Source of the DNA: Alisma plantago-aquatica
Taxonomy: Eukaryota > Streptophyta > Magnoliopsida > Alismatales > Alismataceae
DNA: 64,000 nt
Direction: 5' to 3'
NCBI GenBank assembly: GCA_963693085.1
Contig: OY856410.1
Coordinates: forward strand, 564,568,906 to 564,632,905
Below are positions 11,537-22,420 of the stretch, in pieces. A program made the translations under genes and the position numbers. The notes beneath the pieces were generated by a model. The model did not search any database and had not been told where the DNA came from. It was given only the letters and a program-made list of their open reading frames with translations. Numbering within the stretch: position 1 is the stretch's first letter; every line of letters starts with the position of its first letter.

Positions 11537-11965
11537 TGTTAAATATTCCCTTATGGTGTGGCACAAAAATAAAGTAATATAAATATTATTAATAGATTTT
11601 CCGGAAAGGATGAATCTTTTGGGGTATGGGAGGATTCCCATAACCGCCATGCCTCTTCGTGATGGTTAGAGAGGCATTAAGATAATTGTATATATTGGGG
11701 ATTGGTCCTCTCTCTAGGAAAGGCTAACAGTAACCGATTTCATCCCTTGGGAGTCTCCCTTAGGAGAGAGAAACTAGAACGTTCGATACGGAGAACGTAT
11801 CTTCCTTCGTTCCTTGGCCTGCCGCTTCCGGTTCATGACGTCTCTCGCTTTCACCTACTGCAGTCATTCTACTATACGTGTTCAGTGTCTCTCCTGACAT
11901 AGTTGCTGCAAAAAGTAATAGATGATCATGGAGGTCCCATCATCTTTGGGTATGTTTAGTTCACA
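11537..11965 (+). repeat. Copia A 3' LTR
   Basis: 429 bp, co-linear with the 5' LTR without indels; 29 substitutions counted. Ends TTCACA followed by the ttcca duplication. Confidence 0.95.
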
Positions 11966-11970
11966 TTCCA
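11966..11970. repeat. Copia A target-site duplication, right (ttcca)
   Basis: Exact partner of 5249-5253. Confidence 0.95.
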
Positions 11971-12197
11971 TACTTTACAACTAAGTGGATAGATACATAG
12001 TCTGTATTGGTAGGCCTCGGTTGAAGGGGCTCTCTTTTTCTTCTATTTTAGAGGGAATAGCTTAGATGGGTGATTTTCTGTTGGTTTTCTAACCTCTATT
12101 CTGAGGTGGGATGGGACATGATGCATAGAAAGATCTTGCTTTTTACCTATATGAGAAGGGTAGGATGAATAAAATATATCTCCTGGCTTAAAAAAAA
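11971..12197 (+). mobile_element. LINE 3' end with polyadenylation signal and A-tail (part 2)
   Basis: This continues the LINE interrupted at 5253. It contains no clear coding blocks, as expected of a 3' untranslated region. 'gaataaaat' near 12167 resembles a polyadenylation signal, and an A-run at 12190-12197 ends the element. The exact partner of the left target duplication follows at once (12198-12209). Without the Copia insertion the LINE copy is about 1.87 kb. Confidence 0.7.
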
Positions 12198-12209
12198 CCA
12201 ACAACGAAG
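12198..12209. repeat. LINE target-site duplication, right copy
   Basis: ccaacaacgaag, identical to 3600-3611, directly after the A-tail. Confidence 0.8.
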
Positions 12210-12410
12210 AGCATTGATCATGAGTATCACATGTTAAATCACCGCCAAATGACCCTATCAACGTGTATATACTTCCTTCCATGTCGAAGGCCGCTATATA
12301 TATGTAGAGTCACATCAGGTCGTCTTCTACCAATACTTAAAAAAATGGTGGAGTTATACACCATGAATCGGATGCCAAATCCAGTGATCAAAATCTGCTG
12401 GCACAAACCT
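12210..12410. other. Unassigned spacer
   Basis: About 200 bp between the LINE and copy B of the long-LTR Copia. It does not match the U3 part of copies B, C or D, so I treat it as flanking DNA. Confidence 0.4.
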
Positions 12411-13023
12411 GCCCTCTACTATAAATAGAGGAGTAAAGGGGGCTTCTCAAAGCAAACCTACACCAACACCAGAGAAAACATCTCATAATGACTTCTGAGA
12501 AACAGTTGCTCTGCAAAGTTGTATCCTTTGTAGTTCTAGTAACCAATAGAGAGTCTGCGCAAGTGTCACGCGAAAGGGAGGAGGCACATCAAAGGAAAGC
12601 CAACTACAGAGAAAACAACTGTTTGTGGGAGAGTGTGTAAGTGATAGTACACCGATAGAGGGGACGGCTTCTGTTAGTCAGATCTACTAGAATAACTAGT
12701 GTTCACAGTGGTCTATGTGGAGCATCTATATAGGCGGGAGACTTCTTCTGCTCGGAGGATGACTATCTGCCATAGTTTCGGGTCAAGGACCAGGAACTGC
12801 ATAGTCCAGATCGAGGATCCAGAGCTGCACAGACACCGTCAAAGACAGGGGGTTCAAGGCCACACTAGTTGTAAGGTATGTCACTGAGCAAGCCTCAGGA
12901 CCATGTATAACTTGCTAAAACCAACCTTCCCATTACATATGATATTGACGCGATTGGCTGGTTATGGGATTATGGCGAGTAATTTTTTTGTTTCCTCTGC
13001 TTACTCCAAAGCCACCAAATCCA
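12411..13023 (+). repeat. Copia B 5' LTR remnant (R-U5 part)
   Basis: From 'ctctactataaatag' (12413) to about 12745 it matches the 3' LTR at 19596-19943. From there to 13023 it matches only the U5 parts of copies C and A'. The end before the primer-binding site is set at the CA-like 'aaatcca'. The TATA box 'actataaata' near 12418-12427 is the LTR promoter. Confidence 0.8.
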
Positions 13024-13028
13024 AATAG

Positions 13029-13040
13029 TGGTATCAAATC
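13029..13040 (+). promoter_or_regulatory. Copia B primer-binding site
   Basis: TGGTATCAAATC, a mutated form of the initiator tRNA-Met site, five bases after the LTR end. The same spacing is seen in copy C. Confidence 0.75.
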
Positions 13041-14390
13041 CACGTCAATAGTCTATGTTTTGGGATAATCGATATGATCAGATTTTGGTCTTATCGTCTT
13101 TTAATTATTCCATACAATGCGAATATTTAAATGACAAATGATATGTCCAATTAAAACCACATGATCCCAACCTAAGATATATACATATATGATAAGGTAT
13201 ATATATGCAATCGATACGCCTCGCCCTAAAATGGTTTTGATGGTGGATGTGCAACATGGTTATGGCCAATAACCCCTATGTGCATGTGTATGCTTGGATT
13301 TGGTTGTTTGCATCTCGGTCTGCGTACCGAGCCATTTTTCGTCTTCTATGATGTAACTCAAGATAACTCGAGATTGTCTTCTATTGTTGCTCCCCTCAAA
13401 TGTAACTAGAGGTTTCCCAAAGTTTATGTAAAAATAGGATTAGTTGTGTTTCCTATTATGATGAAGATTGAAGACAACCGCATGGTGGACCGAGACAACC
13501 AACTGAGGAGAAATTGGTGGACTGATGAGAAGCCCTGACGACCAGACGAGCTGACCGTCTAGAGGAGCCAGACGACTGGCTGGTGGACACCAACCGACCG
13601 GCCAAGAGGAGAGCCGACCAGTTCAAAGGTTGAACCAGTCAACCTCGATTGGCAAGCATAGCTGATCATCAATAACATGTTGCATATGATGTTGACCTTA
13701 GATGACCGTAGTTCCTTGTGGCTCCAAGGACTACAATAGGATGGACATAATCATCGCGTTATCGTTATAACATGTTTTTCATTTGTGGGATATAGCATGT
13801 ATATGGTGTGTACTATATATGTGGTGATTGTATACTTGTGTGCATACATAAGCACATTAAAATCCCTCAAACTAAAATTTAAAGTTGAAGATACCTTCCT
13901 TAATTAACACACATGAAAAGGTTGATTGACTAAGTGTGGGCATGCCTTCGTGTGGTGCACTATCTATCTCGTGGAAGTGTGATGGTGAATATGTGTGTCT
14001 CCCTTCGTAGGGTGCATATTCATCGTGTCAGATTTTAGGTCAGACTTAACTCTGTGACCTTGGGGCATAAGATGAACATGGCAAAGAGTTGTGCATGATA
14101 TCTATCAAGAGTTGCATATGATGCAATTGGAAAAAGTTGCCTACCTAGAAGAATCTTGTTGTGGGTGACAAGCCTTTGCTGGCTCATGACTAGAGGAAGT
14201 CAAGATCTTGCTCACTAGAAGATTGTAATCTGCAATCTTCCAAATTGATAATGAGGGTTATCAGTTTGAAATAAAATAGTGAGAAAAGAATATTAATTAA
14301 ATACCTAATTAAACATCATCTTTTTCAAATAAAATTAAAGTCAAAAGAGTTTTGGACTAAAATTGCATATTTTCCTTTTTATAGAATAAA
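13041..14390 (+). other. Copia B leader with GC-rich block
   Basis: About 1.35 kb without protein similarity. It includes an unusually GC-rich block at 13470-13660 rich in 'gaccga' and 'gaccag' words. The block is shared with copy C (reverse, about 23100-23270), so it is a conserved part of the family leader. The 'tggggcataagatg' segment at 14064 is shared with copies A' and C. Confidence 0.6.
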
Positions 14391-15245
14391 TGGCTTCTAA
14401 AAACCATCACTTTTCACTGTGATCGGTCCTAGAGAAGGACAAACTGAATGGGAACAACTTCCATGACTGGTTTAGGACGTTGAGAATTGTTCTCATGTAA
14501 GAGTGGAAGCTCTATGACCTAGAGACACCAGAGCCAGAAGAACCAGCTCCCACCACACCAAAGGAAAAAAGGGATGCTTACAAGAAGCATACTGATGATG
14601 CCATTGATATGAAGTGCCTGATGTTGTCCTCAATGAACTATGAGTTGCAGAGACAACATGAGAACATGGAGGTTATTGAAATGGTTCAACACCTCAAGGA
14701 CATGTATCAAGACCAGGCACGACAAGAGAGATACGGTGTCTCAAAGGCGTTGTTCAAATGTGTCATGACAGAAGGAGATTCAGTAGGTCCTCAATCACTC
14801 AACATGATTGGGTATGTGGAAAACCTAACTTGACTGGGATTTCCTCTGAGTCAAGAGTTTGCTACAAACGTGATAGTGCAATCGTTGCTAGAATCCTACA
14901 ATCAGTTTGTGATGAACTACAACATGAACAACTTTGACAGGCCACTGACAAAGTTGTTAGGCATGTTGAGGATAGATGAGGCACATATGAAGAAAGACAA
15001 ACCTAAGTCTGTGATGATGATCAATAGAAAGAAAGGCAAGGGCAAGGGAAAAACAAAGAAAGGTTCTTTTGCTAGCCAGTAGCCCAAGTCATGTTTAACA
15101 CTCAAGGTCAAGGGAGGGGTGAATAGGGGAGGCAAATGTCACCATTGTTAAGATCTAGGACATTGGAGAAGAAATTGCCCTCTCTACATTGAAGAACTAA
15201 AGAAGAAGAAGGATGGGATGGAAATATCAACCTCGGGTATTATGA
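14391..15245 (+). pseudogene. gag: Copia B gag (UBN2 and CCHC)
   Basis: The conceptual product runs 'LEKDKLNGNNFHDWFRTLRI', 'DAIDMKCLMLSSMNYELQRQ', 'LKDMYQDQARQERYGVSKAL', 'GFPLSQEFATN', 'SYNQFVMNYNMNNFDRPLT', then a Lys/Gly-rich basic stretch and a zinc knuckle C-x2-C-x4-H-x4-C near 15138-15179. A stop lies inside the knuckle and others occur at 14831 and 15080. The gag matches copy C's gag at 21690-22400, confirming they are one family. Confidence 0.88.
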
Positions 15246-18020
15246 AATAAACTTAAATCACTTCTTTATCTTAGGTATATGATACCAAGAGAAAGATCTG
15301 ACATATTTATGTGTAGGATATGAAAGGAAGTTAAGGCCTTTATGAAAGGACCACGAAGGAGCACTCTTCAAGAATGGAGAAAGTGTTGCTACCATAGATA
15401 GGAGTACTTTTAGTTTATTTCAACCCAAAGGGCATGTAATAGAGTTATGAACTGCTATTTCAAATTTTCCATTAGAAACAATTTTATTTGTGGATCTTGT
15501 AATGACAACGATGTCAATAAATAAAAATTCATGTTTTAATTTCAAAGGTATGATCTTTTATGGCAATGCCTTTCTTATCTTGTGATACTTAGTATGCATA
15601 AGATAAATATAAATACCTGAAAGTTATTGATGACTCAAATAATAAATTAGCATTATCATCTAAAGCTAAAAAATAAGAAATTCATCTCTAGATTCCATAT
15701 TGATGGATAAACTAGACTCTTTTGGTTATTGAACTATTAAGGGATATGAATGTCTTGTCTATTGTGAAAAGTAAAGGTCAACCTTCATTATGTGTAGTGG
15801 GAGAATGACCACTCCATAAGGTAAAATACATATTGATGTATTTATATACCTATTGGAATAAATGCTAATACTTCATCAAAGTATTTAAAGAAATACTGAA
15901 TTGAATATCTTGAAGTGTTCAAGAAGATCAACAAATGAAGTACTAACTTGGTGAAAGTGTTAATACTTTGATATGATCAACGTATAACTTACTTAAACCA
16001 AATGTTTGAGGATCTATATGGGTAACTATGATAGTGTATCATAGTGAACTCATGATTAGGACATAATGATGTCTAAATCTGAAAAGGGAATAATACTCCA
16101 TGTAATTGGGGCATATTCATCAAATAACTAATCTTCTACAAAGTACTTTAAAAGAACATGCTTTACACTAAATAGATGTATCTACTGAAAGGAATTAGAG
16201 ACACCATATAAGATATGGGATTGGAAAGGTTCCAATATGTCTATTAATGATTAGAATTGGATACTCATATACGAAAACTTATTTTTGATAAAGAGATCCA
16301 TTCACAGATCATATGATGTTATTTGAGTACTAATCTCATCCAATTAGCATAGTGCTTGATATAAGGATAACTAAATTCCAAAAGAATGAGTGGGAGAAAA
16401 GTAAGATTCGAAGGGTTTGAGATCAACATAAAAACATCAATCATAAAAGGGTACAAAAGGAATTAAGAATCACAAGTGTTGTGGGATCCCAAATTTCCTT
16501 GTAACAGATACACCTCGTATATCTAAGTAGAAAACAACCTATGATTGGTGTAGAGTCCTGCAAACTCAAAGGTGGTATTTGGTCATATGATGATGAACCA
16601 ATGTTTTGCCTGGAAAATGTTGAGGAGCTAAATTTTGAGTTATGGTTTAAAACCATAAGATCCAAAATGACTTCCATGTGAACCAAATAAGGTATTACCT
16701 TAATGGTAGCAATTATAGGGATAAAACCCATAAGTACAATTGGGTCTTAATTGTTAAGACTAACATGTATGACATTTGAAGAATAGTTTTTTGTGGTGGA
16801 TTCAAAGTGAGTTCAAGTGTTGAACCCAATGAATTTATTAAACAAACTACTAAGGATCATGTTTGTTATTGCAACTTAAAAGACTATGAGATTTGACATA
16901 TGGATAATAAAACTGCATTCCATTATGGAATAACATGATGAAGTGTATGTGACACAACCTAATAGGTTTCAGAATTCCATAATGCAAATAAAGTCTATAA
17001 GTTACAAGATATTGATCAATGTGATTGATTAATAACAAAAACTCATAACTAGAATCTTTATTTTGATAATATAGTCAAAATTTTTGACTGATATATCATA
17101 ATAAAGATGAAATATGTGATTACAAGGATTTAGTGGGAGCATATTGAATATTTCACATAATGATGAGGAATTAAATATTCAAATTTTGTAAATTGGCACG
17201 AAAGAAATAAAGAGATATGATCTACGTGATAGATATAAATATCTATAGAAATAGTTCTCAAAAACCTCTTGATAGAGTATATATACATTGACAATCTATA
17301 TTGAAGAGTTCAGTATGAAAGATTAAGTGGGATAAAACATGTCCATATCGCATGGAGTTAGTCTCTTAGATGCCAAGTGTCCCAAATTCTTATAAAGAAT
17401 AGGAACACATAGATAGATATTGGATCTATCATGTTTGTACTCATTCCATATTGTCTTGTATGTGTTGGACATGACAAGAAAATAAATATACATCATATTG
17501 TATGTAGTGACATGACAAAATGATAAGTATATGTTCATCCACTTATAAGGTTGAGTGTAAATGAGTTACACTGATACAAGCTTTTGAAATGACAGAAAAT
17601 GATCACAAAATATAAAAGTTATAATTAAGAGAAAAATGAACAAATTGTTGTTGAAAGGAAATGTTCCAATTAAAATATGTTTAAAAGGAAAGTTGAGCAT
17701 CCCAGAGTTAGGAACACATATGGATACTATATGGATCTATTAGTTCACTGAATGAACTTATAGATATTCCAACCATTGTTGACAATGTAGAAATACTAAG
17801 TCAAAATGTGGAGCTAAATATTGGGCAAGGAATATCAGATAGCATATTACGGAAACTCCATATCATACAAAATGTCGTACAATGAAGAGATGTGAAAAAT
17901 GCAATATACTGACTAAAGCAAAATGTTTCTAACTCATTTGGTTAAAGCTAGAGAAACAAAAAATGTGTTGGATATGTTTAATGAATCAAAAAGAGTATGA
18001 TTCTAAAGTGATTGGCTCTT
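15246..18020 (+). pseudogene. pol: Copia B pol remnant
   Basis: Only scattered blocks remain. A pre-integrase-like segment 'TIDRSTFSLFQPKGHV' is near 15380-15430 and an integrase C-terminal piece 'ELETPYKIWDWKG' near 16200. RT N-terminal words 'SKMTSM' and 'GIKPI' occur near 16650-16740, and 'FDIWIIKLHSIME' with 'DEVYVTQPNRFQN' at 16890-16985, where the family has 'QMDVKTAFLNG..EEVYM.QP.GF'. 'NILTKAKC' near 17915 marks the pol end. Stops and frame changes occur every few dozen codons; nothing could be translated. Confidence 0.7.
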
Positions 18021-18023
18021 AGT

Positions 18024-18034
18024 GCAAGTGGGAG
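18024..18034 (+). promoter_or_regulatory. Copia B polypurine tract
   Basis: 'gcaagtgggag' two bases before the 3' LTR start. Confidence 0.8.
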
Positions 18035-18036
18035 TC

Positions 18037-19943
18037 TATTAGTATGTATGCCCTCAGAGCAAATCATATGATGATTAGATCAGGCATATATTGATTTTAT
18101 AAATAACAAAAATGGCAAGCTTCCAATTCATTCTTGATTAATCAGTTATGAGACAAATGATGAATCAGAATGAATGTCTAAAGAATGACAATATACTCGA
18201 TGACGTATGTATTCAAGTGTGTGACTTGAACAATGAGATCATATGGATGATAAGAGTATGTTCATTCTTTTTACGTCCCTAGTTGGTTGTCATTGTGGAA
18301 GTTCGATAGACAACAATTACACATCAAGACTTGAGTGTGTTGGTTGATGACATAGTCTCATTAATCATGATATATGATATCGAACCAAGAACATAGATAC
18401 TTGTTAGAGAATAGTGTATAAGATAGACCCACTGTGAGAATGACACATGGAACCATTATATGGTATTCAGAGTCTTCTCTCATAGTTTTGGTGATTGTGA
18501 TTGTTAGGCTTGAAATCACTGCACTCAACACATGTGACTGGGTACACTTTGACATCATCAGATGCAATCCTGAAACATGGTTGTTATTACAGTGATGATT
18601 GGGTGGATTTGACACATGGGGACTTGACTGTGAGTGATACATACAAGATTTGTCCCTCCTAAAGGAGTTTTATATCCATGCTACTTGATAAGCGAGACTC
18701 AGAAAAGCAATCTCATGCACATGTGAATCAATATATGATATTGAGTTCACATATATCTCAGACAGTTTGCTCTAGTATAAGAAACATGGATGAATGCTGA
18801 TGGGATGAAAATTGCATGCCCCGAGTTCATTCAAACGATATCAGATACCAACTAAACATTCAAAAGATAATGACATTATACATTCACTGTAACACCAATC
18901 ACAAATTGTAGGTTGAAAGTTATTCTCCAACTTTCTCATTCACTTGGGTAGCAATGATGTGCTACTAGGTACCCCTCTTTGCTTGTGATGTCATAAGCTA
19001 GTTATGGACATTACTTCCAACATGAATTGAGACCTATAGGGTCACACACATAAGACTTAACTTGGAAATGAAGAATATCCATGAACGTTGTTTAGATTGA
19101 TTACTGAAGTGTTCAGGTACCAACTAAACATTCAATTAAAAGACTTGACTTGAAATCACTAGGTTTAAATGTTGAACCAACTAATTTGAATGTTGGATTG
19201 ATTGAGAACTGAATTGACTGAATTCTGCACAACCTGGGCTGCCAATCGATTGGTTCACTGGGTGAACCGACTGGCTCAGGTCATGTGAGATGACCGGTTC
19301 ACTCCAGTGAACTAATCGATTCACCTGGCCCAATAGAGTAGGTGATTGGAATCCCAGTTGGTGAGAATTGTTTCCCGTTTTGAAAATCTATTTCTTGTGG
19401 GACAAGGAATAATCTTTGCATTAATTTGAGACAAAATAGGAAAGTAAATCAGAGGAAAGTCTAGAGGTGATACAACCGGTTCACTGTGTGAATCAATCGA
19501 CTCACTGTACTAGATGACCGATTCGCCTGCCGTCAGTCTGAATAGTTCACATATTTCGGCCCTCTCTACTCCCACATCAATTGGGAACCCCAACCCCGCC
19601 CTCTACTATAGATAGAGGGGTACAAGGGGGGGTTCTCAAAGCACACCTACACCAACATGAGAGACAACATCTCAGAATGACTTCAGATAAATAGTTACTG
19701 TACAAAGTTGTGTCCTCTCTAGTTCTAGTAACCAATAGAGAGCATGCACAAGTGCCGCCTCAAAGAGAGGAGGCACAACAAAGGAAAGACAATTGTAGAG
19801 AAAGAAACTATTTGTGGGAGAGTGTGTCAGTGCTAGTACACTAGCAGAGGGGACGACTTCTGCTAGTCAATTCTACTAGAACAACTAGTGTTCCCGATGG
19901 TCTGTGTGGACCATATATAGAGGCAAGAGACTTCTACCACTAA
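18037..19943 (+). repeat. Copia B 3' LTR (U3-R, U5 end missing)
   Basis: Starts 'tattagtatgtatgccc' (family start TGTTGGTATGTATGCCC, TG mutated to TA). Co-linear with copy C's LTR (23738-25830 reversed) and with copy D from 63369. U3 carries several mirrored words such as 'ccggttcact' and 'agtgaac' (19240-19330, 19480-19530). The TATA-like 'ctactatagata' is near 19598-19612. Similarity to the family stops near 19943. Confidence 0.85.
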
Positions 19944-20430
19944 ATCCTAACAACAACATGTAGATTATTATTCTTGGATGTGTCTCTAAATATAAAATAA
20001 ATTATCCCTCCCATTTTATTAATGTATGGACATCTCATGAAGACTTCTTGGAGTTATTCATGAAAGCATGAAACAAGTATGGTAATACATTGAACATAAT
20101 ATGTTGCAAACTCAGAGTCATTAAAGTTGCACTTATAAAGCGGATTAAATAAGTTGTAGGTAATATTAGTGATAATGCTAAGGTAAAGAAACTAGATGCG
20201 TTCACATATCTTATTAATACTAATATAAACCCTACTAATCTCAATTAGATAGGTATTACTGATAAAAAATAGAGGCTATTGATGCAGATGGAACTGGAAA
20301 ACTTTTCTTTAAACAAAAGTCTAGCTTCCAATGGATTCCTTTAAGGTGTGATTGTCTCTTGAGAAACTCTCTGATGCTCTACCTATACATATTAGAAGTA
20401 TCATATGCAATTTTTATTTGAAGTTGTTAG
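19944..20430. other. Unassigned, probably 5' part of the SIRE-like gag relic
   Basis: AT-rich, no recognisable motif. The open frame on the reverse strand at 20035-20244 has no similarity I can name. Confidence 0.35.
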
Positions 20431-20439
20431 TTTTGATCT

Positions 20440-21680
20440 TTAGAAGATGATCATCCAACCATATGTACCTCCAACAATAATGGTTGAGCAATATGATGCA
20501 TGTACGATAAAAATTGCTACATATAATGCTAAAGCCATAAGTATTTTATATTATTTTTATATCCTCATGTTTTTAATAAACCATCTTATAAAATTGCTTA
20601 TCATATATGGAGAACACTATATGTTACTAATGAAGAAACCAAACAAGTAAAGATTACTAAAATCCAAATACTTAACTACAAGATAGAGTTATTTCACATG
20701 AAAAAATATGAAACTATACTTTGAAATATACTTTATATTTCTTTAAATTATATATCCTGTGAAAATTGGTGGAAATAATTTTGAAGATCTTGTTACTAAG
20801 AGTGTTCATTCTCTAACCTCTAAGTATGAAAAGAGAGTTACTTCTATAGAAGAATCTTTGGTTCTTTGTACTTTATAGAATGAGGAATTAAAAGTTAACT
20901 TAGAATCTTATAAATTCAATGTTCAAGAATTTGAGATGGAAGATGAAGAAGAAAACATTCCAACATAAAGAGCCCAACCTAGAAATCAAGATTTCAAAAA
21001 AAATATTATTATTCATCAAGTGGATCTTCTGTAGTGAGAAAGAAAAGAACTCCAAAGGTAAGAATTCAAATTCTTCTTTGAACACAAATGTAGATCTTTT
21101 TCTACTAAATGTCATGCTTTCCAAGGAAAGGGAACTTGCAAGTATGAATTCAAGGAACTAAAGAGAAAGAACAAAAATGAATCCAAGGAAAAGAAGAAGG
21201 CATATCATGATTCTTGAGACTTGTGTTCAAATTAAGTTCAAATGATGAGGACTAATTCCAAATCGTCAAACATAATGAAAATGATGAACAAGAAGAAGAA
21301 GGTGCACAAATTAATGATCCTGTGTAATCTCTCAAAATTTTCTAAAGATGGATGTATTTTACTTGTTAAAATCAAATAAAACAATTAAAAATTTTAAATA
21401 AAAGAATAGGAATTAGCTATTATTGTCAATTCTTTGAATGTAGAACTTACTGAGTTAAATAATCAATATTCTAGTGGAAATAAATCCACAGGTAATATGA
21501 TTTCTTTAAAGAATTCCTTGCACACTCAAGTATCTACTCTTCTAAATAAGTTGAGTGATATGGGGAAAAAAACCATTCTATGATGTCATGTTGATTATGA
21601 TATTGTTATTCGAGTGAATATTGATTTTAATGATAAAATTTCTATGCTTGAATATATTACTACAAGTACTAGAAGATGCT
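20440..21680 (+). pseudogene. gag: SIRE-type Copia gag relic
   Basis: Translation across frames gives the UBN2 core 'AYHIWRTLYVTNEETKQVKI', then 'KIELFHMKKYETI' (near 20585-20715), matching the family pattern 'IWD.L.VTHEGT.QVK...LVHKYELF.M'. Next come 'KRVTSIEESLVL' and 'NEELKVNLESY' (20830-20910), the 'VTAIEEAKDL..L..EEL...L..YE' region. A zinc-knuckle-like 'KCHAFQGKGTCKYEFKELK' (21105-21160) and a Leu/Asn-rich stretch possibly forming a coiled coil (21425-21570) follow. Stops are frequent. Neither LTR nor pol is seen, so it is a fragment abutting copy C at about 21680. Confidence 0.7.
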
Positions 21681-21689
21681 AAATTTATA

Positions 21690-22420
21690 CTACTAAAGAA
21701 TCATGTTCCTTGGTTTCCTTAACCCTATCCATATTTTGTGTGAAAAAGAGTTGGACTTCAACTTGGCCTGAGAATGCTTCTCTACTTTGCCTATGTCCTT
21801 AGATTGCGCTCCACTGATCATCATCACATAACTATCCTTCTTCATTTGTTCTTCAAAATTCACCAACATGTCAAGCAACTATGATAGTGGTTTAGCTATG
21901 TTACACAAGTGATAATACTTGATAAAAATGCTATATGATTTAGGCGAAGATTGCAAAATCATATCCGTGGCCAACTCTTGACCCAAAGGAAATCCCAGTT
22001 TCTCTATACGTTCTACACACCCAATCATATTGAGCACATGGGGTCTAGCTGGATCTCCCTCTGTCACTTTGCACCCAAATGATGCCTTAGACATATTATC
22101 CCTTTCTTGTTTGTCATGGGACTCATAGTACAAATAGGCTATCATATGGTTCGTTATGTCTATATCATCATTGGCATGCTTCAGTTAAGCATCCATTTTA
22201 GCCATAGGTGAACATAAAGTGGATTCCACTGACACTGGTATCTTAGGAACATGTAGAACACTTCTCATGGTCCTTAACCAGTTATGGAAATATATTTCAA
22301 TTAAATTGTCCAATTTTAATGATGATTTCTTTGGCGTTTGATTCTAAAAGATAAAACATTTGCATTTTTTCAACACTCCTTTTGATTTGAATAAAATTTG
22401 ATGATATTTGATTTGGCCTT
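21690..22420 (-). pseudogene. gag: Copia C gag, with internal deletion
   Basis: Reading from about 22400 leftwards: 'HNWLRTMRSVL', 'NDDIDITNHMIAYLYYES', 'ERDNMSKASFGCKVTEGD', 'HVLNMIGCVERIEKLGFPLG', 'ELATDMILQSSP', 'FEEQMKKDSYVMMISG'. Compared with copy B it lacks the segment between 'LMLSSMNYELQ' and 'QARQER' (roughly 30 codons). Stops occur near 22185 and 21879. The zinc knuckle is not present before the truncation. Confidence 0.85.

Larger units (their letters stand above)
5254..11965 (+). mobile_element. Complete Ty1/Copia retrotransposon (Copia A)
   Basis: Both LTRs are 429 bp, begin TGTTAAAT and end TTCACA, and are flanked by the 5 bp duplication ttcca. Order of parts: 5' LTR, primer-binding site, about 1.45 kb leader, gag, protease, integrase, RT, RNase H, polypurine tract, 3' LTR. 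Integrase before RT makes it Copia. By eye the LTRs differ at 29 of 429 positions (24 transitions, 5 transversions), about 6.8 percent, so this is a fairly old insertion. It sits inside the LINE at 3612-12197. Confidence 0.96.
12411..19943 (+). mobile_element. Long-LTR Copia copy B, decayed
   Basis: An old Copia with a 5' LTR remnant (12411-13023), primer-binding site, leader, gag, heavily mutated pol, polypurine tract and a 3' LTR starting at 18037. It belongs to the same family as copies A' (1-330), C (21681-25830, reverse) and D (63369-64000). The 5' LTR lacks all of U3 and starts at the TATA box; the 3' LTR stops about 190 bp short of the expected U5 end. No reading frame longer than about 75 codons survives. 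Confidence 0.85.

Noticed and set aside
20447..20650. 67-codon frame as a gene
   Set aside because: The recognisable SIRE-type gag reads in other frames across the same bases.
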